Assembly: GCA_034376725.1 (NCBI GenBank)
Contig: JAXMJH010000140.1
Coordinates: 1 to 64,000 of the forward strand
DNA: 64,000 nt
Direction of reading: 5' to 3'
DNA from: UBA11164 sp034376725
GTDB taxonomy: Bacteria > Pseudomonadota > Gammaproteobacteria > Xanthomonadales > Xanthomonadaceae
A program made the position numbers and the translations under genes. The notes below the pieces were generated by a model. It was not told the DNA's origin. It saw only the letters and a program-made list of their open reading frames with translations, and did not search any database. Of the stretch, positions 42,321-51,276 are shown piece by piece (positions within the stretch are counted from its first letter, which is position 1; each line of letters begins with the position of its first letter).

Positions 42321-43922
42321 TCAGAGGTTCTGATAGTTGGGCCCGGCGCCACCTTCCGGGGTCACCCAGTTGATGATCCGGTAGGGGTCCTTGATATCGC
42401 AGGTCTTGCAGTGCACGCAGTTGGCGGCGTTGATCTGCAGGCGCTTGCCGGCTTCATCGTCGACGATTTCGTAGACGCCGGCCGGGCAGAACCGGGTGCA
42501 CGGATTGCCGTACTCCGTGGCGCAGCGGTCGATGCAGATCGAGGTGTCGGCAACGTGCAGGTGGATCGGCTGGTCTTCGTCGTGCTCGGTGGCCGCGAAA
42601 TAGACGCCGGCCAGGCGGTCGCGCGGCGGCAGGTCGCGGCTGACGTAATCGCGTTTTGGCGCGCTGTACTGGCCCAGCTTGCTGAGCCGCGAGGCGTCGT
42701 CATGCACCTTGAGCGTCCACGGCGAATGACCGCCGGTCACCGTTTCCCACGCCGAGTTGATCAGTCCCCACCAAAGGCCCTTCTTGAAGGCCGGCTTGAA
42801 ATTGCGGACTTTCTTGAGTTCCGCCGCGATCGGTGAGGCGCGCAGCCGCGCGTCCCAGCCGGCCGCGTCGAGTCCTTCGGCAAGGTGTTGGGCCGCGAGC
42901 AGGCCCGAACGTAACGCCTGGTGCACGCCCTTGACCTTGGGTACGTTGAGCAGGCCGGCGGCATCGCCGATCAGCATCGCGCCCGGCATCTCCAGTCGGG
43001 GCAGCGACTGCCAGCCGCCAGTGACGATGGCGCGCGCGCCGGCGGAAAGGATGCTGCCGCCTTCGAGCAGCGGCTTGACGCTGGGGTGATGCTTGAACTG
43101 CTGGAACGCTTCATAGGGCTGGTACAGCGGGTCGGTGTAATCCAGCCCCGAAACGTAACCGACCGCGACCTGGCCGTTGTCGAGGTGGTAGATGAAGCTG
43201 CCGCCGTAGGTGTGCGAATCGGCCGGCCAGCCGAAGCTGTGCACGATCTTTCCGGGGCTGACCCGGTCTTCCGGCAATTGCCAAAGCTCCTTGATGCCGA
43301 TCGAGAAGCTGGGCGGGTCGCAGTCGGCATCGAGCTTGAAGCGCTCGATCAACTGTTTGCTCAGGTGACCGCGCGCGCCTTCGGCCAGAACGGTGACTTT
43401 GGCGCGGATGTCGATGCCCTGCGTGTAGCCAGGTTTTTCCGAACCGTCGCGGGCGACGCCCATGTCGCCGATCCGCACGCCGGCCACCGCGCCCGCATCG
43501 TCGAACAACGGCTCGGCGGCCGCGAAGCCGGGATAGATTTCCACGCCGAGCGCTTCGGCCTGCGGCGCCAGCCAGGCGCACATCGCGCCGAGCGAGACGA
43601 TGTAGTTGCCATGATTGTTCATCTGCGGCGGGACGATCGGAAACCTGAACCCGCCGGTCTTGCTCAGCATCCAGAATTCGTCTTCCCCGGCCGGGACGCA
43701 AACCGGTGGCGGATGGTCGCGCCAGTCGGGGACCAGTTCATCCAGCGGGCCGGGCTCGATCACAGCGCCGGACAGAATGTGGGCGCCGATGGCCGATGAT
43801 TTTTCGATCACGCAGACCGACAGCTCCGGGTTGAGCTGCTTGAGCTTCATGGCGAACGACAGCCCGGCCGGTCCGGCGCCGACGGTCACCACATCGTATT
43901 CCATGAATTCCCGCTCGTTCAT
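42321..43922 (-). CDS. Electron transfer flavoprotein-ubiquinone oxidoreductase
   Basis: A 533-residue membrane-associated enzyme that passes electrons from ETF to ubiquinone. It has the FAD motif VVTVGAGPAGLSFAMKLKQL near residue 10, GAHILSGAVIEP, the membrane-inserting region around HSFGWPADSHTYGG, and MLIGDAAGLLNVPKVKG. The C-terminal ferredoxin-like part carries the 4Fe-4S cysteines in CTRFCPAG and CVHCKTCDIKDP. The start at 43922 follows AGGA. etfB lies 3 kb away with the sulfate activation genes in between, so the ETF pathway genes are near each other but not in one operon. Confidence 0.96.
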   Translation of the reverse strand: MNEREFMEYDVVTVGAGPAGLSFAMKLKQLNPELSVCVIEKSSAIGAHILSGAVIEPGPLDELVPDWRDHPPPVCVPAGEDEFWMLSKTGGFRFPIVPPQMNNHGNYIVSLGAMCAWLAPQAEALGVEIYPGFAAAEPLFDDAGAVAGVRIGDMGVARDGSEKPGYTQGIDIRAKVTVLAEGARGHLSKQLIERFKLDADCDPPSFSIGIKELWQLPEDRVSPGKIVHSFGWPADSHTYGGSFIYHLDNGQVAVGYVSGLDYTDPLYQPYEAFQQFKHHPSVKPLLEGGSILSAGARAIVTGGWQSLPRLEMPGAMLIGDAAGLLNVPKVKGVHQALRSGLLAAQHLAEGLDAAGWDARLRASPIAAELKKVRNFKPAFKKGLWWGLINSAWETVTGGHSPWTLKVHDDASRLSKLGQYSAPKRDYVSRDLPPRDRLAGVYFAATEHDEDQPIHLHVADTSICIDRCATEYGNPCTRFCPAGVYEIVDDEAGKRLQINAANCVHCKTCDIKDPYRIINWVTPEGGAGPNYQNL

Positions 43923-44029
43923 CAGGGCATCCTCACTGGCGAACCTTGATTCTATCGTCTGTATCGCCGAGCAAGCGCTCGGAAACCGTAAACGCGCGGC
44001 TCGCGCCTGTGGGCGGGGATAATGCCGGC

Positions 44030-44650
44030 ATGAATCCGCTCGCTTCAGCCACGCATTTCGAAAGGATACGGCTGCCCGGCGCCGATGTCCGGCTGGCGCC
44101 CAACTGGCTGGCGCAGGACGAAGCCGACAGGCTGTTGGAGCACCTGCTGGTGGCGATTCCCTGGGAGCGGCATCGGATAACCTTGTTCGGCCGACAGATC
44201 GACTCTCCCCGTTTGAGCTGCTGGATCGGCGATCCCGGCGCGACCTACACCTACTCGCGAACCCGCTTCGAACCCCGGCCCTGGCCGCTGGCGCTGGCCG
44301 CATTGCGCGACCGGCTCGGCGATGCCCTCGACCACCGGTTCAACAGCGTGCTGGCCAACTGGTATCGCGACGGGCGCGACAGTATGGGCTGGCATTCCGA
44401 TGACGAACCGGAACTGGGGTCGGCGCCGGTGATCGCCTCGCTGAGCCTGGGCCAGCCGCGGACTTTCGCGTTTCGCGGGCGCGGCGATCCGGCGGCCGGC
44501 GCCCGGATCCTGCTGCCGCACGGCAGCCTGCTGGTCATGCGCGGTGCCACCCAGACGCTTTATCGGCACGCGCTGCCAGGCACCCGTCGCGTCGTTGCCA
44601 GTCGTATCAACCTGACCTTCAGATACGTCAGGATCAGCGGGCCAGGCTGA
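44030..44650 (+). CDS. AlkB-like Fe(II)/2-oxoglutarate-dependent dioxygenase
   Basis: A 206-residue enzyme of the AlkB repair family, which removes alkyl lesions from DNA or RNA oxidatively. The iron ligands are seen in GWHSDDEPEL (His and Asp) and YRHALPG (His), and the 2-oxoglutarate-binding arginines in RVVASRINLTFR. FNSVLANWYRDGRDSMGWHS is typical of the group related to human ALKBH2/3 and bacterial AlkB2 types. The ATG at 44030 follows GGGGAT. It stands alone, divergent from the ETF-QO gene. Confidence 0.9.
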   Translation: MNPLASATHFERIRLPGADVRLAPNWLAQDEADRLLEHLLVAIPWERHRITLFGRQIDSPRLSCWIGDPGATYTYSRTRFEPRPWPLALAALRDRLGDALDHRFNSVLANWYRDGRDSMGWHSDDEPELGSAPVIASLSLGQPRTFAFRGRGDPAAGARILLPHGSLLVMRGATQTLYRHALPGTRRVVASRINLTFRYVRISGPG

Positions 44651-44713
44651 CCCGAATGTATTGAACTATTGGCAGATTCGAGTGCCGACCGGCAGGCCAA
44701 TCCGCCAGCGGAC

Positions 44714-45382
44714 TCAGCTTTCGGGTTCCCGGGCCGCGCCACGCCTGCCTTCGCGCCCCTGCTCCGACCGGGATGGCGCTTCTTCGCCGGCTTCCAGGGT
44801 CCAGCCGATGACGTGCACGGCGACTTGCTCCAGAGCCGTCTCGAAGGCTGCGGTCAGCTCATCCAGCGAGCGTCCGCCAGCCGGAGCCGAATGCCTGAAA
44901 TTGCCGCTTGCCAGCACTTGGCCGGTGCGGGCGAGGATCAAGCGGACCTGAAGTTCGACTTCCACCGACAGATTGCCGGCCTGGTCGACCGCCTCGAAGT
45001 GGCGCAGCTCGGAGTTGAGCCGGAACCGACTTCTCAGGGTGCCATCACGACCGACCGCTGCGATTCGGCCGGAATCTTCGAAGCCGCGCAGCAGGATCGA
45101 CTGAACCAGGTCGGGCGCCGGCTCCAGCCAGCCGGCGCCTGGGAAGACTTCCAATTGGGATGGCGGCACGCGCACAAGAACGCGGGATGAGTCGCGCAGG
45201 GCATCGCTGCGGGGTCGTTCGATGGTCAACGACCAGCGCACCGTGCGCCAGTCCGGCTCGGCCTCGATGACTACTTGCGGGGCGAGTATGGTGGTCGGCG
45301 CCGACTGACGCGCCAACATGCAGCCGGACATGGCGACCAGTACGGCGCCAAGCAGCGCGGCGCGCAGCACAAAGGAAATCAT
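44714..45382 (-). CDS. ABC-type transport auxiliary lipoprotein (PqiC/YmbA-like)
   Basis: A 222-residue lipoprotein with a signal peptide ending at Cys21 (VAMSGC). The rest, from VVIEAEPDWRTVRWSLTIER onwards, matches the auxiliary lipoproteins that accompany MCE-type lipid transporters. It is the last gene of the Mla-like operon and overlaps the MCE gene by 4 bp. It probably sits in the outer membrane or periplasm and helps bridge the transporter to the outer membrane. The last 30 residues are Arg/Glu-rich and probably disordered. Confidence 0.82.
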   Translation of the reverse strand: MISFVLRAALLGAVLVAMSGCMLARQSAPTTILAPQVVIEAEPDWRTVRWSLTIERPRSDALRDSSRVLVRVPPSQLEVFPGAGWLEPAPDLVQSILLRGFEDSGRIAAVGRDGTLRSRFRLNSELRHFEAVDQAGNLSVEVELQVRLILARTGQVLASGNFRHSAPAGGRSLDELTAAFETALEQVAVHVIGWTLEAGEEAPSRSEQGREGRRGAAREPES

Positions 45383-46347
45383 CGCGGTTTGTACTCCTTG
45401 GGTTGGTCGCCGCCGAGCAGGAAGCCGGCCGGGTTGCTTTCCACCCGGCTGCTGAGTCGACCCAGCTCCCGGATCAGCTGACGCAGTTCCACCAACGTCG
45501 GGCCAAGCTGACTCAGGCCCTCGTTACCGAAGCTGGCCAGCGCTTCTTCGTTTTCCGCCAGCATGCCGTCGGCACGTCGGGTCAGTGATTCCATGCGCGC
45601 CAGCGTGTTGCGCAGGTCGTCGGTCAGTCCGGGCAGGGCGTCCAGCAAACTGCCGTCGACCTTGTTCAGGCTGGCATCCAGACGGGTCAGCGTTTCGTCG
45701 GCGTGGCTGAGCAACTGCACCATCCGCTCGCCGGCGCTGGCGGCATTGCTGATGAGCGCCGAAATCTGCTCGCGTTCGCCAGCGATGGCCAGGGTGAATT
45801 CGTCCATGTTGGCCAACGTGTTTCCAATACGTTGCGCATTTTCATCGCTGAGCAGATTTCGCACCCGCAGCAGGACTTCGCTGGCGGTGGTGGCGATATC
45901 CTCGGATGAGCTCATCAGCTTGGCAAGCGCCGATTCCTCCGACCGGATCACCGGCACGTCGTGTTCGGACAGAGCTTGCAGCGGTGCGCTGTCGGGGCTG
46001 CCGCCGGTGAGCTGGATGAATGCGATGCCGGTCAGACCGGTCAGCGCCAGCCGAGCCACGGTGTCCTCGCGAACGGGCGTCTCCGACCTCACCTGAATGC
46101 GCGCAACCACGATTCGCGGATCCTCGGGCGCCAGCGCCAGCGACTTCACGTTACCGATCTGGATGCCGTTGTATTGCACCATGCCGCCGGTCGACAGGCC
46201 GGTGACGGCCTCGGTGAAGCGCACTTCGTACTCGCGCCAGGCGCGCTCGGCGGTGTACTTGGACGCCCACAACCCGAAAGCCAGAGCGAACAGCACGATG
46301 GCTACCGTGAACGCTCCAATCAGCAGATGGTTGGCACGGGTTTCCAT
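45379..46347 (-). CDS. MCE-domain lipid-binding protein (MlaD-like)
   Basis: A 322-residue inner-membrane-anchored periplasmic protein. One N-terminal helix (about residues 8-30) is followed by a single MCE domain (about 40-120, YEVRFTEAVTGLSTGGMVQY and LTGLTGIAFIQLTGG), then a long helical region (about 140-300) that may extend the tunnel for lipid passage. It lies between the ATPase and lipoprotein genes in an operon with 1-4 bp spacing. It is longer than E. coli MlaD (about 183 residues) and closer in build to the MCE proteins of other lipid importers. Confidence 0.9.
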   Translation of the reverse strand: METRANHLLIGAFTVAIVLFALAFGLWASKYTAERAWREYEVRFTEAVTGLSTGGMVQYNGIQIGNVKSLALAPEDPRIVVARIQVRSETPVREDTVARLALTGLTGIAFIQLTGGSPDSAPLQALSEHDVPVIRSEESALAKLMSSSEDIATTASEVLLRVRNLLSDENAQRIGNTLANMDEFTLAIAGEREQISALISNAASAGERMVQLLSHADETLTRLDASLNKVDGSLLDALPGLTDDLRNTLARMESLTRRADGMLAENEEALASFGNEGLSQLGPTLVELRQLIRELGRLSSRVESNPAGFLLGGDQPKEYKPR

Positions 46348-46348
46348 G

Positions 46349-47170
46349 TCAGGTGTCCTTGGTGGCGACGTGAGTGGCTTGAGCGGCCCGGGCGCGCGGC
46401 CCGTGGAAATACTCCTGGACCCAATCGTGATCGAAGCGCTCGACCTCGCTCAGGGTGCCGACGGCCAGCACGCGGTGTTCGGCGAGCACCGCGACACGGT
46501 CGCAGATCGCGTACAGGGTATCCAGATCATGGGTGATCAGGAATACGGTCAATCCCAGCGCCTGTTGCAGGGTGAGCAGGAGCTGATCGAAGGCGGCAGC
46601 ACCGATCGGATCCAGTCCGGCGGTGGGCTCGTCCAGGAACAGCAGCTCCGGATCCAGCGCCAGCGCGCGGGCCAGCCCGGCGCGCTTGCGCATGCCACCG
46701 GACAGTTGCGAGGGCAGTTTCGCCGCTGCGTCGCCGGGCAGTCCGACCATGCGGATCTTCAGTCGGGCCAGATCGGCGCGCAGCGCGCCCGACAGCTCCG
46801 GATGGTGTTCCTTTAGCGGAACCTCCACGTTCTCCTGCACCGTCAGCGAAGAAAACAGCGCGCCATCCTGAAAAAGTACGCCGGCCCGGCGCTCCATCGC
46901 CCGGCGCGCAGCTGGATCGGCGTCGAGGTCGCGGCCGAACACCTCGATCCGGCCAGCCTGGGCGGGACGCAAACCGAGAATGGCGCGCATCAGCACCGAC
47001 TTGCCGGTACCGGAGCCGCCGACCACCCCGATGATCTCTCCGCTTTTTACGTCGAGATCGAGATCGTCGTGTACCACCTGGGCACCGAAGGCGTTGCGCA
47101 GGCCGCGAATGGAAATGGCCAGCCGCTCGGGCGCCGGGGCCGGCCGTGTGGTCGCCGAATGCGCGCTCAC
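46349..47170 (-). CDS. ABC transporter ATP-binding protein, MlaF-like
   Basis: A 273-residue ATPase that powers the MCE lipid transport complex. Walker A reads GGSGTGKSVLMRAILGL (near residue 54), followed by the ABC signature LSGGMRKRAGLARAL, Walker B LLFLDEPTAGLDPIGA and the switch histidine in LITHDLDTL. The opening ISIRGLRNAFGAQVVHDDLD and the SVLMR wording are typical of MlaF. It overlaps the permease gene by 4 bp. Confidence 0.93.
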   Translation of the reverse strand: MSAHSATTRPAPAPERLAISIRGLRNAFGAQVVHDDLDLDVKSGEIIGVVGGSGTGKSVLMRAILGLRPAQAGRIEVFGRDLDADPAARRAMERRAGVLFQDGALFSSLTVQENVEVPLKEHHPELSGALRADLARLKIRMVGLPGDAAAKLPSQLSGGMRKRAGLARALALDPELLFLDEPTAGLDPIGAAAFDQLLLTLQQALGLTVFLITHDLDTLYAICDRVAVLAEHRVLAVGTLSEVERFDHDWVQEYFHGPRARAAQATHVATKDT

Positions 47171-48276
47171 CAGCCCATCTCCATGAAAAACACCGCCGCG
47201 ATGGCGTCGATCACGATGACCAGCGAAATGCTCTGCACGACCGCCGAGGTGGTCCGCTCGCCGACCGACTGCGCCGTGCCAGCGACCTTGAATCCCTCCA
47301 GACAGCCGACCAGGGCGATGACCACCGCGAAGATCGGTGCCTTGCTCAGGCCGACCAGATAGTGCCGAAGCTGGAGGGTGTCGTGGAGCCGGTTGATGAA
47401 CAGGTCGGCGGTCATGCCGATATCGAATATCGCCACCAGCATGCCGCCCAGCATGCCGGCCATGGCAGCGATGACCGACAGCAGCGGCAACATGATGACC
47501 AAGGCGATCAGCCGCGGCACCACCAGCAGTTCGATCGGGTCGAGTCCAAGCGTGCGGATCGCGTCGATTTCCTCGCGGCTCTTCATCGTGCCGATCTGCG
47601 CGGTGAACGCGCTGGCGGTGCGCCCGGCCAGCAAAATGGCGGTCAGCAGGACGCCGAATTCGCGCAGAAAAGCAAAACTGACCAACTCGACGACGAACAG
47701 ATCCGCGCCGAAATCGCGCAGCACCGTTGCGCCGAGAAAGGCCACCACCGCGCCGACCAGAAAACTGAGCAGTGCGACCAGTGGCACCGCATCGAAGCCG
47801 GTCTGCTCCATATGGTGCACCGTCGCGGTGAGTCTCAATCGGCGAGGATCGCGCGCCAGACGCGACAGGGTGACCAGGGTCAGTCCCAGAAAGCCCAGCA
47901 GCGCGGTCATCTGCTGGCCGAGTCCGACGACGGTCTGACCGATACGCTCCAGCAGCACGCGCCAGGTAGGGGGCGCGTGACCGGAAGGCAGCGGTTCACG
48001 ATGATCGGCGGCCGCCACGGCCGAAATCAGCGCGGCGTGTTCGGGGCGCAGCGCCAGTACATCGGAGGGCAGATCGAATCGCGCCAGCAGCTTCAGCAAC
48101 AGCAGAGCGCCGGCTGCATCCAAGCGGGAAATGTCGGAGGCATCGACTTCGACCACCGGCCCGGAAACCCGATCGATCGTGCGCGACAGCCTGTCGGCAT
48201 CGTCGAGCAGCCAGGCCCCCGCTGCCCTCAGGCGTCCCGGCGCGGCAGTCTCGAGTTGGGGCGTCTCATCGGCCAT
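47167..48276 (-). CDS. STAS-MlaE fusion permease of the lipid transport system
   Basis: A 369-residue protein. Residues 1-95 form a STAS-like domain (SGPVVEVDASDISRLDAAGA), equal to a separate MlaB subunit in E. coli. The remainder is an MlaE permease with five or six helices and the family motifs GRTASAFTAQIGTMKSREEI and DAIRTLGLDPIELLVVPRL. It is the first gene of the operon. With the ATPase, MCE protein and lipoprotein it should move phospholipids between the membranes to maintain outer-membrane asymmetry. No MlaC-type carrier gene is present. Confidence 0.92.
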   Translation of the reverse strand: MADETPQLETAAPGRLRAAGAWLLDDADRLSRTIDRVSGPVVEVDASDISRLDAAGALLLLKLLARFDLPSDVLALRPEHAALISAVAAADHREPLPSGHAPPTWRVLLERIGQTVVGLGQQMTALLGFLGLTLVTLSRLARDPRRLRLTATVHHMEQTGFDAVPLVALLSFLVGAVVAFLGATVLRDFGADLFVVELVSFAFLREFGVLLTAILLAGRTASAFTAQIGTMKSREEIDAIRTLGLDPIELLVVPRLIALVIMLPLLSVIAAMAGMLGGMLVAIFDIGMTADLFINRLHDTLQLRHYLVGLSKAPIFAVVIALVGCLEGFKVAGTAQSVGERTTSAVVQSISLVIVIDAIAAVFFMEMGW

Positions 48277-48496
48277 GGCGACATTGTGCAGGCTGCTGGC
48301 CAGAAGTCACGCGTCCTCGGGCGCGGTCGCCTCGAACTAGACCCTCAGCGGGCTGGTCCCGCCGGGCTGATGCCGCGTCCGCTCAGTGGAAGTCTCTATC
48401 GCTTGCCGCGCCACGCAAGTTTCCGGGTGCGGTGACGCGTCGAAGCCTGATTGCGACCCAGCCGGCCGTTTGCCTCCACCACCGAAGGCCAAATGG

Positions 48497-49453
48497 CTAC
48501 TGGAGCAGCAGCATGCAGGCAACGCCCGAAAAAGCCAGGACAACGCCGGCCAGGCCCTTCCTGCCTGGGCGCTCGCCAAGCCAGAACCAGGCGAGCAACA
48601 GGATGAACACCGAGGCGGTCTCGTTGAGAATCGCGGCGACAGCGGCATCGGTCAGTTTGTAGCCGGCCAGCCAGAACACCATCGACAGGCCCTGGCCGAA
48701 CAGTGCGGCAATCGCCAGGCGTAGCCAGGGAACCGTTCCGCGCCGCGGCCAAAGCGCGCCCCAGTTGCCGCGCAGGCCGACAACCAGCACCATGCCCAGC
48801 AACGCGCCGAACATGCGGACGATGGTCACCGGCAGCAGCGGCTGGGCTTCGAGTGTTGGTTTGATCATCACGATCGAAAAGGCCATGAGAAAGATCGACA
48901 GCACGCCGATCAGCGCGCCGCCGGGTGTTCCCTTCGGCGCGGTCGGTTCCTGCGCTCTGTCGCCCACCACCAGTTCCGGAAAGGTGTCGGCGGTCGCCGG
49001 GCTCGGCAGGTTCCGCCGGGAACGCGCCGGCCACACCACCATCAGCACGCCGCTGCTGACCAGCGCAAAGCCGGCCCACTGCGCCACCGACAGCCGTTCG
49101 CCCAGGGCGATCATGCTGAGTACGATCACCCATGGACTGTAACTGTTGCCGAGGATGCCCATGCGCGCCGCGCCAAGGGCATTGAGGGCGCGGAAATACA
49201 GCGTGTCGGCCACGGCAATGCCGATTGCGCCGCTGACCAGTGCGAGGACGATGTCGCGGGCCGGAAGCGCTGCAAAGGCCTGGCTGTCGACCAGCAGGGC
49301 AATCGGCAGCAAGCCGGTGAGCACCAGCAGGTTTTTCAGGAAATTCAGGCTCAGCGGCGACAGCGAGAGCCCCAGCTGACGGTACAGGATGACGCCAACC
49401 GCCCAGGTGGCTGCGGCAGCCAAGGAAAACAACTCCCCCCACATCATCGTCAT
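48497..49453 (-). CDS. EamA/DMT-family inner-membrane transporter
   Basis: A 318-residue protein with ten predicted helices in two EamA repeats (about 5-140 and 175-315), the standard drug/metabolite transporter build. Family features are the opening WGELFSLAAAATWAVGVILY, NSYSPWVIVLSMIALGERLS and the matching NETASVFILLLAWFWLGERP near the end. A hydrophilic loop of about 35 residues separates the halves. Substrates of this family range from amino acids to metabolites and cannot be predicted here. The 220 bp after it towards the Mla operon are empty. Confidence 0.88.
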   Translation of the reverse strand: MTMMWGELFSLAAAATWAVGVILYRQLGLSLSPLSLNFLKNLLVLTGLLPIALLVDSQAFAALPARDIVLALVSGAIGIAVADTLYFRALNALGAARMGILGNSYSPWVIVLSMIALGERLSVAQWAGFALVSSGVLMVVWPARSRRNLPSPATADTFPELVVGDRAQEPTAPKGTPGGALIGVLSIFLMAFSIVMIKPTLEAQPLLPVTIVRMFGALLGMVLVVGLRGNWGALWPRRGTVPWLRLAIAALFGQGLSMVFWLAGYKLTDAAVAAILNETASVFILLLAWFWLGERPGRKGLAGVVLAFSGVACMLLLQ

Positions 49454-49560
49454 CGCCGCACCGGATCATTGAACCGGCGACCGGCCGGCCGCCAGCCGGC
49501 CATTGTCCGGGAAAACCGGCATGCTGTCTCCGAACGCCGGCAGCCTCATAATGGCCGACC

Positions 49561-50811
49561 ATGTCCACTGCGCCTCCAAGTTTTATCGACCGGACCGAGT
49601 TCATCGTTGAACTGGCGCGCCGGCTGCACACCTATGGCACCAATTCACCACGTCTGGAGGCGGCGCTCACCCAGGCCTCCCGCCGGCTCGGACTGCGCTG
49701 CGAGGTGTGGTCGAATCCGACCGGCCTGATCGTCAGTTTCGGCGGCGGTCTGGGCGGCGAAGGCGGGCCGGAAAACACGCGGGTGTTGCGGATGCCTCCC
49801 GGCGATGTCGATCTGCGCAAACTATGCGAAGCGGATGCGATTGCCGAGCGGGTGATGGCCGGCGAACTGGATGTGCGCCCAGGCCTGGCTGCGCTCAAGG
49901 CGTTGGCGGTGCCCGCTTCGGAACTCACCCGTTGGCGCTCGGCGCTCAGTTTCGGACTGGCTTCGGCATCGGTGGCCGGGCTGTTCGGTGGCGGGTGGTC
50001 GGAAATTCTCAGTGCGGCGTTGATCGGCCTGCTGATCGGGATGCTTACGGTATTCGGTTCCGCGTACCCGCGGCTGGCCGAGGCGTCGGATGCGCTGGCC
50101 GCGTTTCTGGCCAGTCTGCTGGCGGCGGCGATTGCCACGTTCATCATGCCGCTGGCGTTGAAGCCGGTGGTGATCTCGGCGTTGATCGTGCTGTTGCCCG
50201 GGATGATGCTGACCGTGGCGGCGGCGGAGCTGACCAGTCAGCATCTGGTCTCGGGTACGGCGCGCTTCGCGGGTGCGGTCACCGTCCTGGCCAAACTCAC
50301 CTTTGGCACCATCGCGGCCAACGAGCTGGTGAAACTGTTCGGCTGGGTGCCGCTGGATGCCGCGCTGGGCAGTGCCCCGCATTGGCTGGAATGGGCGGCT
50401 GTGGCGACAGCCGGCTTTTCGTTCGCCATCCTGTTTCGCGCCAGCTATCGGGACTACCCGCTGGTGATATTCGCTGCGGCAATGAGCTATGCCATCACCC
50501 GGTTTTCGGGGATATGGCTGGGCACCTCACCAGGCGATTTTCCGACCGGCGTTTTCGTCGCCGCCATCGCGGTGACTGCGGTGAGCAACATCTATGCGCG
50601 CTGGCGCAACCGACCCGGCGCGGTGATCCGGGTGCCCGGAATCATCCTGATGGTCCCCGGAAGCGCCGGCTTCAGGAGCCTCAGCCTGCTGATGGAAGGC
50701 GACATGATGGTTGGTCTGGACACTGCCCGGGCGCTACTGCTGGTACTGGTGGCGCTGGTAGCCGGCTTGTTGTTCGGCAATCTACTCGTGCCGGCGCGCC
50801 GCAGCCTGTAG
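49561..50811 (+). CDS. ThrE-family threonine/serine exporter
   Basis: A 416-residue protein with an N-terminal cytoplasmic ThrE domain (about 10-125, FIVELARRLHTYGTNSPRLE) and about ten membrane helices. It joins both ThrE domains (the DUF1212 part and the smaller DUF3815-like C-terminal part) in one chain, as in Corynebacterium ThrE. Characteristic segments are GGGWSEILSAALIGLLIG, LVSGTARFAGAVTVLAKLTF and VPGIILMVPGSAGFRSLSLL. It is divergent from the EamA gene and probably exports threonine, serine or small peptides. Confidence 0.87.
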   Translation: MSTAPPSFIDRTEFIVELARRLHTYGTNSPRLEAALTQASRRLGLRCEVWSNPTGLIVSFGGGLGGEGGPENTRVLRMPPGDVDLRKLCEADAIAERVMAGELDVRPGLAALKALAVPASELTRWRSALSFGLASASVAGLFGGGWSEILSAALIGLLIGMLTVFGSAYPRLAEASDALAAFLASLLAAAIATFIMPLALKPVVISALIVLLPGMMLTVAAAELTSQHLVSGTARFAGAVTVLAKLTFGTIAANELVKLFGWVPLDAALGSAPHWLEWAAVATAGFSFAILFRASYRDYPLVIFAAAMSYAITRFSGIWLGTSPGDFPTGVFVAAIAVTAVSNIYARWRNRPGAVIRVPGIILMVPGSAGFRSLSLLMEGDMMVGLDTARALLLVLVALVAGLLFGNLLVPARRSL

Positions 50812-51276
50812 GCCGAGAGCCGTTTTCGGCGCTCGGCGATCAGTGCTCGGCGATCAGCGACCGAGGCAGACCGCTATTGCCTTCGTCGCGGAAGTGCTGC
50901 GATCCAGCGGCTACCGTGACGCGGCGCGATCACCGTGCGTCTCATTGCCGGCACGCGCTTGGGGCGAATTCACCCTTCGCAGGTCTGATCGTCAGTTCGC
51001 CATCGGTCATCCGGATTGCCGTCAACCCAGCGCGACCGGGGGTCTCAATCGATTGACGGTCCGTCGCTTTCCCATTGAATCGAGCCTGGGGATGAATAGC
51101 GATGAATCACCAACCAGACGGATTGCCAAGGCCGCGTCAATTCATCGCCCATTAAGTAACCAATATCACTTCTGGGCGACTGCTTCCAGGCAAACGTCGA
51201 CGCGTTTCATCCCGGAAACGACGAGTCCGGCATACCGCCGGACTCGTCTGACCTTTGCGGGTGCCACAGGACCGGC
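50812..51276. other. Gene-free stretch between thrE-like and H-NS-like genes
   Basis: About 465 bp. An open frame from 50843 has a sequence without any recognisable fold and no ribosome-binding site, so I do not call it. GCTCGGCGATCAG is directly repeated at 50831-50843 and 50845-50857. The terminator of the H-NS-like gene lies at its right edge. Confidence 0.5.
51220..51250 (-). terminator. Terminator of the H-NS-like gene
   Basis: GACGAGTCCGGC and GCCGGACTCGTC form a perfect 12-bp stem with a five-base loop. On the minus strand it is followed by GTTTCC, 27 bp beyond the stop codon. Confidence 0.85.

Noticed and set aside
40352..42352. A 666-codon open frame on the minus strand
   Set aside because: It lies entirely antisense to cysNC, which is conserved along its length. 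Its translation is Arg/Gln/His-rich with no family motif, as expected of a GC-rich shadow frame.
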